DNA of 64,000 nt from assembly GCA_946699065.1 (NCBI GenBank), contig CAMPDV010000236.1, positions 372,001-436,000 of the forward strand, read 5' to 3'. The position numbers were made by a program, and so were the translations under genes. Source of the DNA: Loxodes magnus. Taxonomy: Eukaryota; Ciliophora; Karyorelictea; Loxodida; Loxodidae. Positions 46,591 through 59,700 of the stretch are shown piece by piece. The notes beneath the pieces were generated by a model that made no database searches, was not told the DNA's origin, and worked only from the letters and a program-made list of their open reading frames with translations. The first letter of the stretch is position 1, and each line of letters begins with the position of its first letter.

Positions 46591-47214
46591 ATCATGCTGT
46601 AGTTTAAATTTTTAGAATATCACTTTCTTCATTTTATATGAAAGAATTTATATAAGTTTATAGGCTGCTTAATTACTAGTTTAGTAGCCTATAAATTTCA
46701 AACCAAATATAAAACCCCTATTACTATTTTCGAGTTGGACGAAACATATTTATTCAGATGATCATTCTAATGCAAAAATAGAATCTACTTTACTTTTACA
46801 TTTACAACTAATTAACCTATCTTAATTTTAGAAAATACTTAGCAGAGAAGTAAGGATTAAGGAATAAGACTTATGAATTTAGATAAAATTATTAATATAA
46901 TTTAAACATTATAGCAATATACCTATTACCAACTAACTACTTTTAGTTACTTCTTTATTTCATCTATTCATACTTTTAAATCTATTTAACACAAAATATC
47001 CAAATTAGACTAATGTAAAACACCAGAAAACTTACAGAGTCATTAATTCTTTTATTAAACCAGAAATACTCAAGGATAATATTGGCTACTTAAATTAATG
47101 TAACTATTTAAGTTTATAAGCATTAAAGTTTTTAAAATTCGAGCTTTATACAATTCCAGATCTATTTCTAAGTTTAAATATTTTATATATTTATATTATT
47201 ATTATTATCAACTA

Positions 47215-48088
47215 TAAGTTTAATAAATGTTAGCTTTCATTGGAATTTCAGACAGATCTAGTTATCTATTTTTATTGAATTTGGATTCCTCGACCATTTT
47301 TTTATGTGGATAGTTACAATTCTTAACCATCTCACTTAGATCTGTTCTGTGTCAAATATTTTTTGTAAAATCCATTGCTATTTAAAAAAAATCTTGTTTG
47401 CTCTATTTAAGTCCTTTAATTATCTTGCTTTTTAAGTATTTAACAATCTATGCAGTTTTATATTAGATATTGTAAAGAATTGCAATATCTGCTCCTCTTT
47501 AATTTATATTTCTGTTTCTATTTCTTTTTAATAAAGCTCTCAAATTTTCCCAATCTTTTAGTTATTTCAATTCTTTAAATTTTTATTAGTAGTTACCTTA
47601 TTAGTTAGGATATAATTCTTAATTTCTTTAGTGATAATTGGAATTTCCTTAATTTAATTGCTTTAGGATTAACATCACAGTTTTTTTCTGCTAAGACTTT
47701 GCTTTAAACAAGTTTTTTCCATAAATAAGTCATTTTTAAGGACAAATACTCAATATGAGTCAATTCTCTTATTCTATCTGAAAGAACGTAAATTACCTCG
47801 TCCTGTTTGCTGAGAATTTTCTTCATTTTATCATAATGCTTAGATATGGATTCATTTCCTGTTCTATTAATGAAGTTCCTTACTAATTTCCTTACAATCG
47901 TTTGCCTTGAAAATATGAGGAAGATTCCGATGACTTTTGCTTTTTCTCTTCAAGTCTAGCTTATTTCATAATCTTTCTTTGCTAAATTTTTGATGCCTTA
48001 TTATTCTCCATTTCATGCCAAGATTTTATGTTTATATAAATTACAAATGAAAAAAATATTAAGAATAATGTTCTTTTAAAAGTTTCAT
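47215..48088 (-). pseudogene. Decayed ORF with signal-peptide-like start, family unknown (copy B)
   Basis: Counterpart of 6,480-7,355 in one of the divergent patches. An indel just after the ATG (48,088) alters the frame of the hydrophobic N-terminus. Substitutions and small indels are spread through the rest. Confidence 0.3.
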
Positions 48089-48879
48089 ATTTACAAAAAA
48101 ATTAATCTTATACACTTTATTTTTATTATTTTTACTATTTATCTAATAAAATATCTTAATTTTTTAAAAAGATAATCATATTCCATTTTATTATATTTAA
48201 AAAGCACTTAGTAGAGTAATCAGTTTAGTCTAAATATAATTATCTTTAATCTAGGAATTTTAATATTCTAATAAGAGTAAATTTTAACAATTGTAAGTAT
48301 ATTTAATTTAATAGCAAAAAATCATTTTTTAATACTTTTTCATAATAAATAAATCAATTATTTTTAGTATTTCTATCTTTATGCATCATTATCAACTATG
48401 ATAATATAATTTAATTTTTAATTTATTTTAGTTTGCTTTATTATGATTTTCTTTCTAAAAATTAAAATGTGGTTTTTAAATTTAATTAGATACTTTGCTT
48501 CTTACAAGCTATGTCATTTCTATTATTCAGTTAAAAAATTTTCTTAATTTTGCTGTATTTCTAAATTTATCATATAAGCAAATAAATTCTTCATTGAAGG
48601 AATATATTTTTAATTTTGATTTATTTTTAATAAAGGATTTCAAACCTTTTTTATTAGATTAAAGCTATTTTTATGAATCTGCTTAAATGAGGGATTTCAA
48701 AATTATTCTTTCATACTTGTATACCATTTTTATAACCTTAAAATTATTTAATATAATAATATATATTAAAATTTTATAATTAATAGCAGTGAAATAAATC
48801 ATAGATGTATTTATAAATTATCTAAGTTATTATTATTATTATTATTTAACTAAATTTAAAATAAATTTTGAGTTCCCTG

Positions 48880-49533
48880 AGTTTTCATATAGGTATCAGC
48901 TGACAAATTTTTTTTCGTGGTTATATTCCACGACCTTTTTTATAAGTGGGTGGTTACTTAAAGGAATCTAGTAGTTATTTATGAGTAAATTTTATTTATA
49001 AAATCCGAGTTCAGTAATTCAAAGCTTATTTAGGTTTCTTAAGGTTCTTTGCTCTTCATTGTGCTTGAGTAGCCTTCATTCTTTGCAATGTCTTAGTAGG
49101 TGATATTTAGATTGACAATATCATAAATTTTTATATTACTTCTCGACTTTCTTCTTTGGATAAATCTTTCTTTCTAACATCTCAATTCTTTGCTTAGGTT
49201 TGAATCAATTTGTTCTTAACTTTATTTTTCTTAATGCACCTGTTAATGTAGATCTTCTTTTATAATCATTCTTTGCGATTATTTGAAGTTGAATTAAGAC
49301 GTTTCGTAAAGTTAATTTTCTGTTGCTAAACTGTTTTTTATCAGTTAACTTTTAAGAATTAGCGATTCGTTATTTTAATCTTCTAAGCAGTTCATTAGCT
49401 CCCGGATTTTTTCTCCTTGATTAAAGAAAATTTCTTCATATTTCCCAATTTATGCTTTCATTTGTTCAATTTAATTTTAGAGTAATTTATTATTTTGAAC
49501 TCTAGGATTAACTTATTCAGTAAGGTCGACCAT
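48880..49533 (-). CDS. Coiled-coil CCHC zinc-knuckle protein, Z1 copy B
   Basis: Counterpart of 8,150-8,803, starting at ATG 49,533. The frame and coiled-coil region are kept, but the first knuckle cysteine is replaced by Leu (TGT to TTA), leaving a three-ligand site that probably cannot hold zinc well. The next codon is Trp in both copies, TGG in copy A and TGA here, and the following Tyr changes TAC to TAT. This is direct support for TGA as Trp. The 3' end is approximate. Confidence 0.6.
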
Positions 49534-49724
49534 TATTTTTCCCTCTGAAGATGAGCTAGACTCTCGATTCTGTCTTTGTTTTTAGTTCCTCATCAGTCGT
49601 TTGCTTTCTTTCTTTGCTTTGTTAATTCTTTGAAAGTCGGATATTTTACTCAATTTTTTTAACTATTATAAATTATCTAAATTATTAATAATATTAATAA
49701 TAAACTAAATTAAGTGTTTGAGGC

Positions 49725-50493
49725 TTTGAGAAATCTCAACCTCATTTCCACTACTAACCAGTGATCGTTCTTGGAGTTTAAAATAAAAGTTCGAGTCCAG
49801 TTTTTTCGGAATTCTGGAACTCGATTGGAAAATTCTCTTTCTGTAGATTCTTCCTTCCATCGTCACACAAATTCTTGCTAATTCTCTTCATACTTCTTCG
49901 CTGTTTCTCTTCATCTATTGCTTGTATATCTTGCATCTCTTGTAATTATGGAATCTTGATTAACACAGATAACATCTCTTGATGATCCTTCTAATATTGG
50001 TTGTTTCTATTTGTCTATCGTCTTCTACTTCCATTTTTATTTCTTAGATTAAAGGTTCTATTCTTTTTACCCAAATTGTTTTTCTTCGCTTTCTTATTTA
50101 ACTAATCTTTCTTCAGTATTTTAACTTTTCTCTAATAATTTTTTGTTTTCTTGCTTTAATATTTTGACTTTTTCTTACAGAATTCGAGCAGACTTCAAAA
50201 GAGTTTCAATTAGTATTTATTCTTCATTTTCTGCTTTTGCATTATTGGATTTCATATAGCTACTTGGTCTTGGTTTAGTAAGAAAGTAAATATTTTATTA
50301 TTCGTTTGCTTCTGTTTCTGTTTATTTAAGTTCTTATTTTATTTAAGATTGTCTTTGATTTTCTACTGTTGTAGGTTAAGAAAATGATTATTTGACTAAA
50401 GAAGATATGGTGGATGAAGAATTAGAAGTCTCTGGTTTTTGCTCGTTTATCTATCCTGGAAAAGAGCGTTCTTACGTTGTGGGATTTTTGAAA
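49725..50493 (-). CDS. Coiled-coil CCHC zinc-knuckle protein, Z2 copy B
   Basis: Counterpart of 8,985-9,745, with first in-frame ATG at 50,255. All four knuckle ligands are kept, and the Tyr in the knuckle changes TAC to TAT silently. Copy B has an extra ~20 bp inside the heptad region (near 50,150) and other substitutions. Preservation of the knuckle here, against its loss in neighbouring Z1 copy B, suggests uneven constraint on the two paralogues. Confidence 0.65.
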
Positions 50494-50519
50494 TGATCTA
50501 AGTTATTAAGATAAATTAG

Positions 50520-53500
50520 AATTTTGATTAAAAGATTTAATAAATTTTAATATAATAAATGTATATCTTTTTTAAAGGAATTGTAACTAACTTTAAATAT
50601 TGTGTTAAATGATCTCCTTTTAGGTATCTTTTTGATTATTTAAGTTGATTAGGTTCTCTAAAATATTAGTTTGGTTTTATCTGTAAATAATTTGAGGTAA
50701 AATATTTAACTAGAAATTGTAGATTAAGGAAATATTTTTATAATTTAGACTGACAATTAAAAATATTTTAGGCTTATATAAATTATCATGCATTTCTCTT
50801 AATTAGCTATTTAAATATTTTAAATGATAACTCTTGGAAATAAATTAAATTTTCAATTAAATAAAGATAGCTTTCTAATGTTATAATACATTCTCTGAGT
50901 AGTGACTTTATAATTTAAAAAAGTCTCGCATTTAAAAATAAACATACAACTAAATTTCTCTTTTTCCATTTTAAAATTTAGGCTATTTGTTTGTCTTATC
51001 TTAGCTTTACTTACTAACTTTGATGGAAAAGTTTGAAAATTGATATATGAGAGTGATTATAATAATTAAATATGAGCTTCTATGAATATTAAGCTAAAAT
51101 AAAAGTTTAGAATAATTGGAAATATTTACTAAAAGTTAAAATTATCCTATCTATACATAAATCAAAGATATAAATTTAACTTATATCAAATAATTCCTTT
51201 CTAATTAAATAAACTATTTTTTATATAATTTTCTATATTTTTTGATTTTAACATTTTCAAACTTTTCTTATTATTGCTTAAGAAACAAGAATATGCCTTT
51301 ATCATTTTAAATTCTATGCTATTTAACTTGGCTACTTATAATTAGCTTTATACTTTTAGCTTTTTCTCTAATAATTTATGATAAACAAATAATTTCTAAT
51401 AATTAAACTACCATATATATTCTTAAAATATAAGCAATTCTGGAAATTTATTAGAATATTAAGGTTATTTTTGAGGTTTAAATCAAAGATATATTTAGCA
51501 GACAATAATTTCTATGAAGCACAATTTATTTAAAATAAGTATGTTAATATTCGATCTCTATAAATAAATATCTTGCTTTTGATAGTTTCAGCTTTATTTA
51601 TTAGATGCTTTAAATGTAAAATTAATTCAAAATATCTAGATTCTTCACTTTATCTAGCATATTTCTACTTACACTTTATTATTTGCAAGAGAGCAATTAA
51701 CATAGTTTATGACCAAAATTTTAGCTAACAGAGCTTTAATCTAAAAAGATAAAAGTAAAGAAAGCAAATTCATAAAACTAATTATCTGATCACTCTAATT
51801 GAGTGATTTCATTTAGAACAAATAACTATTCAAATTATAATCAAGCAATGTATAAACAAACCATTTATATTGTCATTCAATATTTTTTTAATAAGATTCT
51901 AATTAATTCAGAAGAATCCAAATTCTAAATTACTTTTAAGGTCTATCTTCATAGCCAAATTTTATTTATTTAAACTTACCAAAAATTATCTCAGTTAAAT
52001 AAATATAACTCTTCAAAATTTTAAATTAAGTTCATTAGTTTTCTAAGCTTTTGTCAAAGATAAATATAAATCTAAATATTATTCTCTTTTTAACCCAAAA
52101 TAAGTTCCCCAAAAGGCTTTCTTTATTTTCACTTTGCTAATTAGTTCATTTAAGTATTTACATTTCTATTTTTATGATATTAATATAGTAGTTTTTTATC
52201 TAACAAAATTTAAAGTTTTATGTGCTTAGATAAAGCTTTCCAAAAGCTTAGCAAAGTATTTGGTTTAAAAAGTAATAAATGAATAAAAGACATTTGACAA
52301 TAAATGGTTTAGATATAATTCTATTAGAAATCTTTAAAATAGCGTAGATAGTAGAAATTACTTAAATGTGTTTTATCTTTTGTCTCTTATTATTTCGCTA
52401 TTAATTTTATTAAATAAATTTACCATTATTTATTTATAAATTACCATTTATGCCTTACTTAAAGGAGATCAACTTTAATCAACTAAATTAAAGCTAAACA
52501 CTATTTCAATAAGCTATTGCAATGTCTTTTAAACTTTAAGATATAAGACTTAATACTTTATCATCATTAAACCAATATAATTACTAAAGCAAGCCAACCA
52601 TATTTAGTTATTCTATTTTATCTTTCAACAGTAATATGATATAAGCATAGTTCTATATTTCAATTTATATCAAACAAACTAAAATAATAATAGTTAGAAA
52701 GGATAATAGATTTAACTAAAATAACTAACAAGTTAAATACATTTAATAACTAACCTTGGAATTCAAATATACCTAATTCATTAATTTAACATCTTCTAAA
52801 TTATTAGATTTATATTTTACATTTATTACTCCTTTCAATTAACCAACATTGCCTTTAAATTTAAACTACATTTTCACTAATATATCTTTAGATAATATAC
52901 TAGTCCATCTTAGAACTTTTCTTATTTATTGGCTAAACATTAAGTTCAAATCTTTAAGAATCAAATTTTATCATCAAAATATTAATCGAAAACTTAGGAT
53001 AGCATCTGCTGTTTTCCAATAATATTCAATGCTTGTTTTAATTATTTCACTGTCATATCTTATTAAAACTCTTTTAAATTATATAATAACTTCCTTCAAC
53101 AGCAGCTAAGATCATTTTCTTTCATAATCTCCTTAAAATCAATTTTCCTACTATGAAATCAACAAGTTTCGGTAATTTGCATCCAATTGATAATCTTCAT
53201 AATTATTTGAATAATTACACTCTTAAACAAAGTAATTTCCTTTACCATAAAGTTTTAATGAAAATAATTTTACACTTAAACTTTTTCTTCTTGAATAATA
53301 TTTAGAGGAATTATTTTCTTTTTCCTATGAAATAGCAGTTTTCTTTCTACATCCTTTTGATAATTCTTGGTCTTTTTCTTAGCATTAGCTATAAGAATAT
53401 AATGTTAATGCAAATTAAATTATTAACTTATTCAATTTTTTAAATTTGGAAATGTTTAGCTATTTGACTCATCCAACTATATATGTCTTTTTTGGATGAT

Positions 53501-56500
53501 TTCCTGTTGTTACTAAATTAGTTTAAAAGAATTATACTGATCAATGAAAGTTGATCACGAAGTTGTAATTTGTTTATGAGTAGAATAAAATTTTGGGCAG
53601 GTTTAATGTATTTATTTAGATTAGCAAGTTACTGTTGCACACTAGCAAATGTATAAAAGGATTTTTAAACTAGTTTATTAAACTTGATTACATGATTAGT
53701 ATTTTAAGGTTTAATTGAATACTTAATATCTTAAAGTTAGCTAAATGTTATATGGTTTTAGTAAATCTAATTAGGATTACTTGGTTAGAAGCAAAGAATA
53801 CTGGTTTGAATATTTGGGTTGAAAATAAATTTGAGTATTATTAAATTTGGTGCTTAAAGTTAGTCATGCAAATATAGGAAGTGGATGTTCTATTCCTTTT
53901 GATTTCAGAAAATTTTGGTTTAATATAATTTAAAACTCTAAATAATATCGGTATCCTGTAAATTTCTAATTTTCTTTTCCTTTGCAATGATCCCAGCCAC
54001 ATATAGTACAGTTGATGTCTTTTGTTTGTTTAAATAGTCCATGTAGTTGGTCTATGAAGAAAGCTATCTAAGCATAATAAAGCAATAATTAATTTCTATA
54101 ATTCTTTCTTCTTTAACTTTGACTTATAATTGTAAGATTTTCTGATGCAAAGCTAGTAGCTAATAAATTAAACTAAGTTAAATTCCCTAAGTAAGCACAT
54201 TTAATGGGATTGATAGCAATAAAATAATCTAATGAATGCCTTGAATCGCATTATTAGGATCTAAAATGATTTTGGTGCAGAAATTGCAATTTACTAGTAT
54301 TTTTATAAAGAATTATAAAATAGGTTGGCACTCTTAACATTGCTGACTTAACTCTTTAATACTTATTTAATTTTAACTTAAAAGTTCTAGTAAATATCAT
54401 AAAGCTATTAACTACTATATAGCTTAATGATTTAATTTAGCATTTCCAAGATTTTGTATAACTTTAATAGCTCCACTTGTTGAAATGATTGTTGCTATTA
54501 AATGTTTGATAAGAATAATTTTTGATAAGCTTATGCTTTTGATTAATAGTGATATACATTGATTTGCCTTTAACTAATTGATTTACTAAAATAGATTTAA
54601 CTTTATAATAAAGCATTCTAATTAATATACTGCTTGCTTATTTAAAAACTAAATTATTTAATAACCAGAACAAATAGTTAAATAATAAGGGTGCTAGCAA
54701 CTAATATATGAAGGAAAGTAATAAACTTAGCTTAATCATTTAAATATGCTACTTATTTCCAGCTTTAAGTCAATTGCTAAATTTCCTTTTGCATCAATTA
54801 AGATATTTTACAATTGCTTAACTGTTTTTTCTAAATAATCAATAGGTTATGGAGTTTCCTTAGCTTGTGATAACATCAAAATTATTAAATTTAATTTTAG
54901 AGGCAATGCTTATTTAAATACTCTTAAACTACATAAAATAATTATAAAATTTAACCTTAGATCTAGATTTAAGTCTTTTAAGAGAGGATAGAAGTATTAA
55001 AGGCTATTTACATGATCAAACTAAATAAAGCTTATAATTGTTTTTAAAGCTTTTGATTGTATTGAATTTTGCTTTATTGCTAGTTTTATTAAACAATTAT
55101 GAAATATCTAACTTACTATTTATTATTTCTTATGCTTTCATTTAGCTAAATTTGTTCTATAGCAAAGGTTGTTTCTTAATCAATATAATATTATGAATAA
55201 ATTGCTATTTTAGTTATTAGATAGAGTATCCTAACATTAAAGGTATGATGTTCAATGCTAAAGAGATTGCTAGAATTTTCTATTATATTGTAAAATACCT
55301 GACAATCTATATAGATAAATCAAGCTATTAAGAGTTACTAAATTGGTTAGATATTTCTATATAGGTATTGCTTAATTAATTTCGAATAAAATCCTGTCTA
55401 TTATAATTAAATGCTCATTTGATATATTAGAGTTACTAATATTTCCAAATTATTACAAAAATTAATTGATAGAGAGCTAGGCTCAAATAAATTTAAATAG
55501 CTTAAGCAGATTAAAGCCCTATTTTCTAATTTTTAAATCTAGAACTTTAATTTAATAATTTAGTAAACCAATTTAATATTATTAACTATTATGATTATGA
55601 ACAATTATATTTTCTTTATTTCTATTATGCTAAAAACTCAAGATCAAAACACTTTTTTACATTCTTTTTATCAAATTTTATTTTAACTTTTGAAGTCATC
55701 ATCGTGTCTTCTTTCTATTAATAACATACTTTCTATATAAAACCTGCATAATCTATTTGTAAAAAGCATAGTTCCCTTTATGTTTATAGTTTTAGTTCTA
55801 AATGTCTCTCTTTTTTCATATTTTTTATAAGAATTTACATTTAGTAAATGTTCACAGCTTAGATTCCTTAGATTCTCAATTTTTATGGTTTTCTCTATCA
55901 AATTTATTGGTTCTTCCTTTTTTATTGGTTTTAAGATAACTATTTTCTGCAAAGGCTTAATTTTTCGCTTTAACTTTTTATTAATTTAAAATTATTTCTT
56001 CAAATATGAACTTAAAAACACTGAGGCATCTTGCTCTTGATTTATAACTCTTTTTCTTAATCTAAACAGAAATCCAATATTTTTTAGCATTGTTTTCTTA
56101 ATTTTTTCTACTTTGAAAGTTTTCAAAATATAACTGCTTTGATGGTTTTAAAGTTGAATTAGTTAGTACTGGACTCTATTGTCGAATCACCTATTATCTG
56201 GTTATAAATTGATAATAAATGTGTTGCTTTTGTAAGAGCTTGGAATATTATTGTTCCTTTTTAGTTGATTTGTATTTTTTAAATGATTTGTTGAGGATGA
56301 TAATTAAATTTATAATTGTTTAAAATATATTAAATAATAAATTACTAAGATAATAGAATATATTAAGTTCAAATATTTTTCTATTTGAGATCTTCTTAAA
56401 ATCAAATAAAAACTAATTTATTTCTAAATGTGAGTAAAAGGACTTTGTAGTGAGTATAGTTTTCATTTTAGTTATAAAATCACTTTCATTTATTAAGTTT

Positions 56501-56709
56501 ATTTTGTCATGCAATTAAAAACTAATAAACTTTTAATTAACTATTAGTTGCTTCATCTTAGATCTAATTTTATTATTTCCATTCTTATTTATTTCTAAGT
56601 TCCATAAGTAGGATATAACTTCTATTCCTTGCTATATTCACTTAGAATAAACCTAATTTTTAATCTTTTTAGTTTATAAGCAAAGAAACTATTTTCTTAT
56701 CAAATCAAA
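50520..56709. other. ~6 kb AT-rich block without recognisable genes (copy B)
   Basis: Counterpart of 9,780-15,957 and nearly identical to it by eye. The exception is about 53,045-53,340, where substitutions and 1-2 bp indels cluster. I assign no gene. Confidence 0.5.
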
Positions 56710-59700
56710 ATGCTACCCTTGCTTATACTCCTTGCTATTCTATTCAAAGCTGACTCTCTAAATGTACTTATAGTAAGTTCTCCACATACAATTCCTTACA
56801 TTTCAGATGCTTTAACTTATCAAATTTACTAGAGTAAGTTTGAATAAACTAACTTTTAACTAATTCCTTTATACTTAGAAAATTAAGACTTTTAACTAAC
56901 TGAAATTGAAACTAAAATAAGAGTTTTAGACATTTAAATCATTCTTGATATTAGCTTCAATCACTTTTACACACAAACAATTAGTTAGTTAAGTAAGCTA
57001 TGCCTTTATTGCTTATAGAAGCGATAAATCACTTTAAATCCAAAATCTTTACTAAATAATGCCAACCTATCAGTAACAAGGAATGCCTCTGCAAACTCTA
57101 TTTCACTAAATCTTAAAAAAATATCTTACTTAAGCTAGTAGGAGTACACCTTTTATAAGCCAAGTCAATACTTTTATCAGACCATAATAAGAATAAGTAC
57201 TTCAGTTCATATTCCACTCAATATTATGGCTTTAATTAAAACCAATGTCAAAATACTTCAATCCAAAATACCCTGTTCAATGAAGTAAAGCTATCACAAT
57301 TATCTTAATACAAGCAGATATATGCTGATAGGCCTTTATTTTAAACCTACCAACATTTTACTAAATGGCCAGAAGTTAGTATGCATGAGTAATAGGACTA
57401 GAATCATCAAACTTAATAAAAGCTGAACTAACTCAGTTAGTTTAAGAAAATTCCAAGATTCATTTAAGTATTCTAGATAACGGAATGATCGCTTTAACAC
57501 CAAAATAATTTATTCCAGGAAACTATTTGGAACTAACTGCATATTATGTTTTAAGAACCTTAAAATTCATAGATTATATCAATTAATTTAGAGATTTCAA
57601 CTTGGACAAAACTTATCCTGAGTTTTTCAAAATATATAAAAGCTTATTCTTTAATCAAAAAAGATAGATTTTAGCAGAGTTTTCAGTTTATAATGTATAG
57701 AACAAAGAGCTTATAGAGGTTTATTAAATAGTTAACAATAATATTGTTTAAAAATCATCAATTATATATTCTGGCCCTAGCTCCATCCCTCCACTTGATA
57801 AAATCACAATTTAAATGTCTTACTCTACTAATGATAAAGAAAAAATGGCCAAAAACCTTATTTGGCGATTACAATTCCTCCTCTTCATATTCCTTGTTTC
57901 ATTGATTATATAAATAAAGATAAAAGCCTGCTCAGTAACTATTTGATAAGAGCTAATCCTCTTTCTTATGGAGGATTGAGATACAATATTAGTTATACTT
58001 TGTAAGTGTTTGTAGAAAACTACTTTCAAATAGGAGTTGCTCGTTTAGGAAGCTTAGTGATATCAAGCTGACTACCAGCTTATTATGTGTTATAAGCAAT
58101 GAATGTGATAATTCCATATACATATATTAGTAGAGAAGATGAACTACAGAACATTTAAGTGCACTCAAATGCTTTTAATAATTATATCTCTTGGAAGTTC
58201 TTTGGAGATATGTACATTAAATAAGCTTAGAAAAATAAATTAAATAGCTTTGGATTATTTTTACAAGAAATAGAACCTTCTAACAAGAAAGTTCATGACT
58301 ACATTAAATAATAAGCCTAAAAGAACAATAAAAACATCCTTAATACCAATGAAACTACTTTTATTATTAATGTTCTTACATACGATTAAGACTATTATGA
58401 TAAGTTAGCTTGATAAATAATGCAAAAAGAAATAAAAATCATACTAGATTTTCCTGTTATAAATGTAATTAAATCAGTTAGTACCAAATTAAAGAAAATT
58501 GGATGAGAACCAGGTGATACTAATTTTATTATTTTATATACGACTAACGTAAATGAAAATTCAGCTGATGACGTTAATCAATTATAGAGGATAAAAAAAC
58601 TTTTGCAAGGGTCAATGACTATAACGCCAATTGAGTATATAGGAGAAGAAGGACAAAAGATTAAAGAAATTCAAACTGATTGCTTGGATATTCAAATTTC
58701 ATCATGTTACTATGTAGAAGAAACTCTTATAATAGCTCATGGAATTTCAAATTGCATCAACCAAGGTTAAGATTATTCAAACCCTCAAAGCATGAGATTT
58801 AATAAATTTGTAGGATGTAGTGGAAATGTGAAGTTTTAATAGAGTAATAATTTTAGAGGAGATTTAAATTTTTATTTTATTAACAATGTATATGATTCAG
58901 AATGAAATTTATAGTTAGTACCATATCTTGAATATTGCCCAATATGTGCTATTGTTTGGATTTTCCTAAAAAGTTCACCACTTTGAAATGATAATACAAC
59001 TCAGACTCCTTCTGACATATTTCCAATTTATAATGAAAACTGCGATTTTTTTGAACGAAAAGTAAGGATTCACAAAAGGATATCATTTAAATTTAGTTGG
59101 AATGCTAATTATTTTAATTTATACTCTTATTATTACAATTGCTGGATATAGAATTTGAAACAAAATAAAATTACCAAATTTAGAGAAAGAATTATGACTT
59201 TCAAATTTAGATCAATTATTTACCTTTTTATTAGTCATAAATTTGCTATAGATTTTAGCTGTTGGGCCAAATCTTTCTGATTTATTAATAAAGAAGTAGA
59301 CATTTTAATAAAAAGCTTTGTATTTGATATAATTGGATTTAATTTTCCAATTGAAGTTTTTTTAACCTTATTTTATTTATGTGTAATCATTGCTTTTGTT
59401 ACCATCATTTTTATTTAGGTTTGAAATTATCTTCGAGGATAAATGTTTCTTTATGAGATAACTAGGAAGTCTTTCATTTAATTTGTCTCTAGTTCTGACT
59501 GAAATCACATTTTCGCCAGTTTTGTATATTTTATTGAAACCTTTCTAGTGTATGTATGGAAGAGATGAAAACATTGACTTTTAACTCGATTGAAGTGAAA
59601 GTATACTGATGTCAGATTGTTCAACAAGCTGCTTCTCGCAGGTCCAGATTATTGCTTTTGTTTTGTCTTGCTTTTTTTAGGATTTTATTTAGCAATGACT

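Larger units (their letters stand above)
40727..57974 (+). repeat. Copy B of the ~17.2 kb direct segmental duplication
   Basis: Second copy of bases 1-17,223, same orientation. Copy B begins abruptly at 40,727, after unrelated coding-like sequence, exactly where it matches window base 1. It continues past 57,974 into the remainder of the receptor gene. Differences from copy A include a 5-bp insertion near 43,645, a 7-bp insertion near 46,188, a longer TTA microsatellite near 48,826 and a 1-bp loss near 57,842. Some frames disrupted in copy A are intact here (pentapeptide repeats near 44,000-44,200) and the reverse holds near 57,842, so neither copy is simply the parent. Confidence 0.95.

Noticed and set aside
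1-57974. Treating the duplication as simple haplotype duplication in the assembly
   Set aside because: Not excluded, but the copies lie in tandem on one sequence with different right-hand contexts and patchy divergence, which a plain allelic duplicate would not explain. It stays as a caveat to test with spanning reads.
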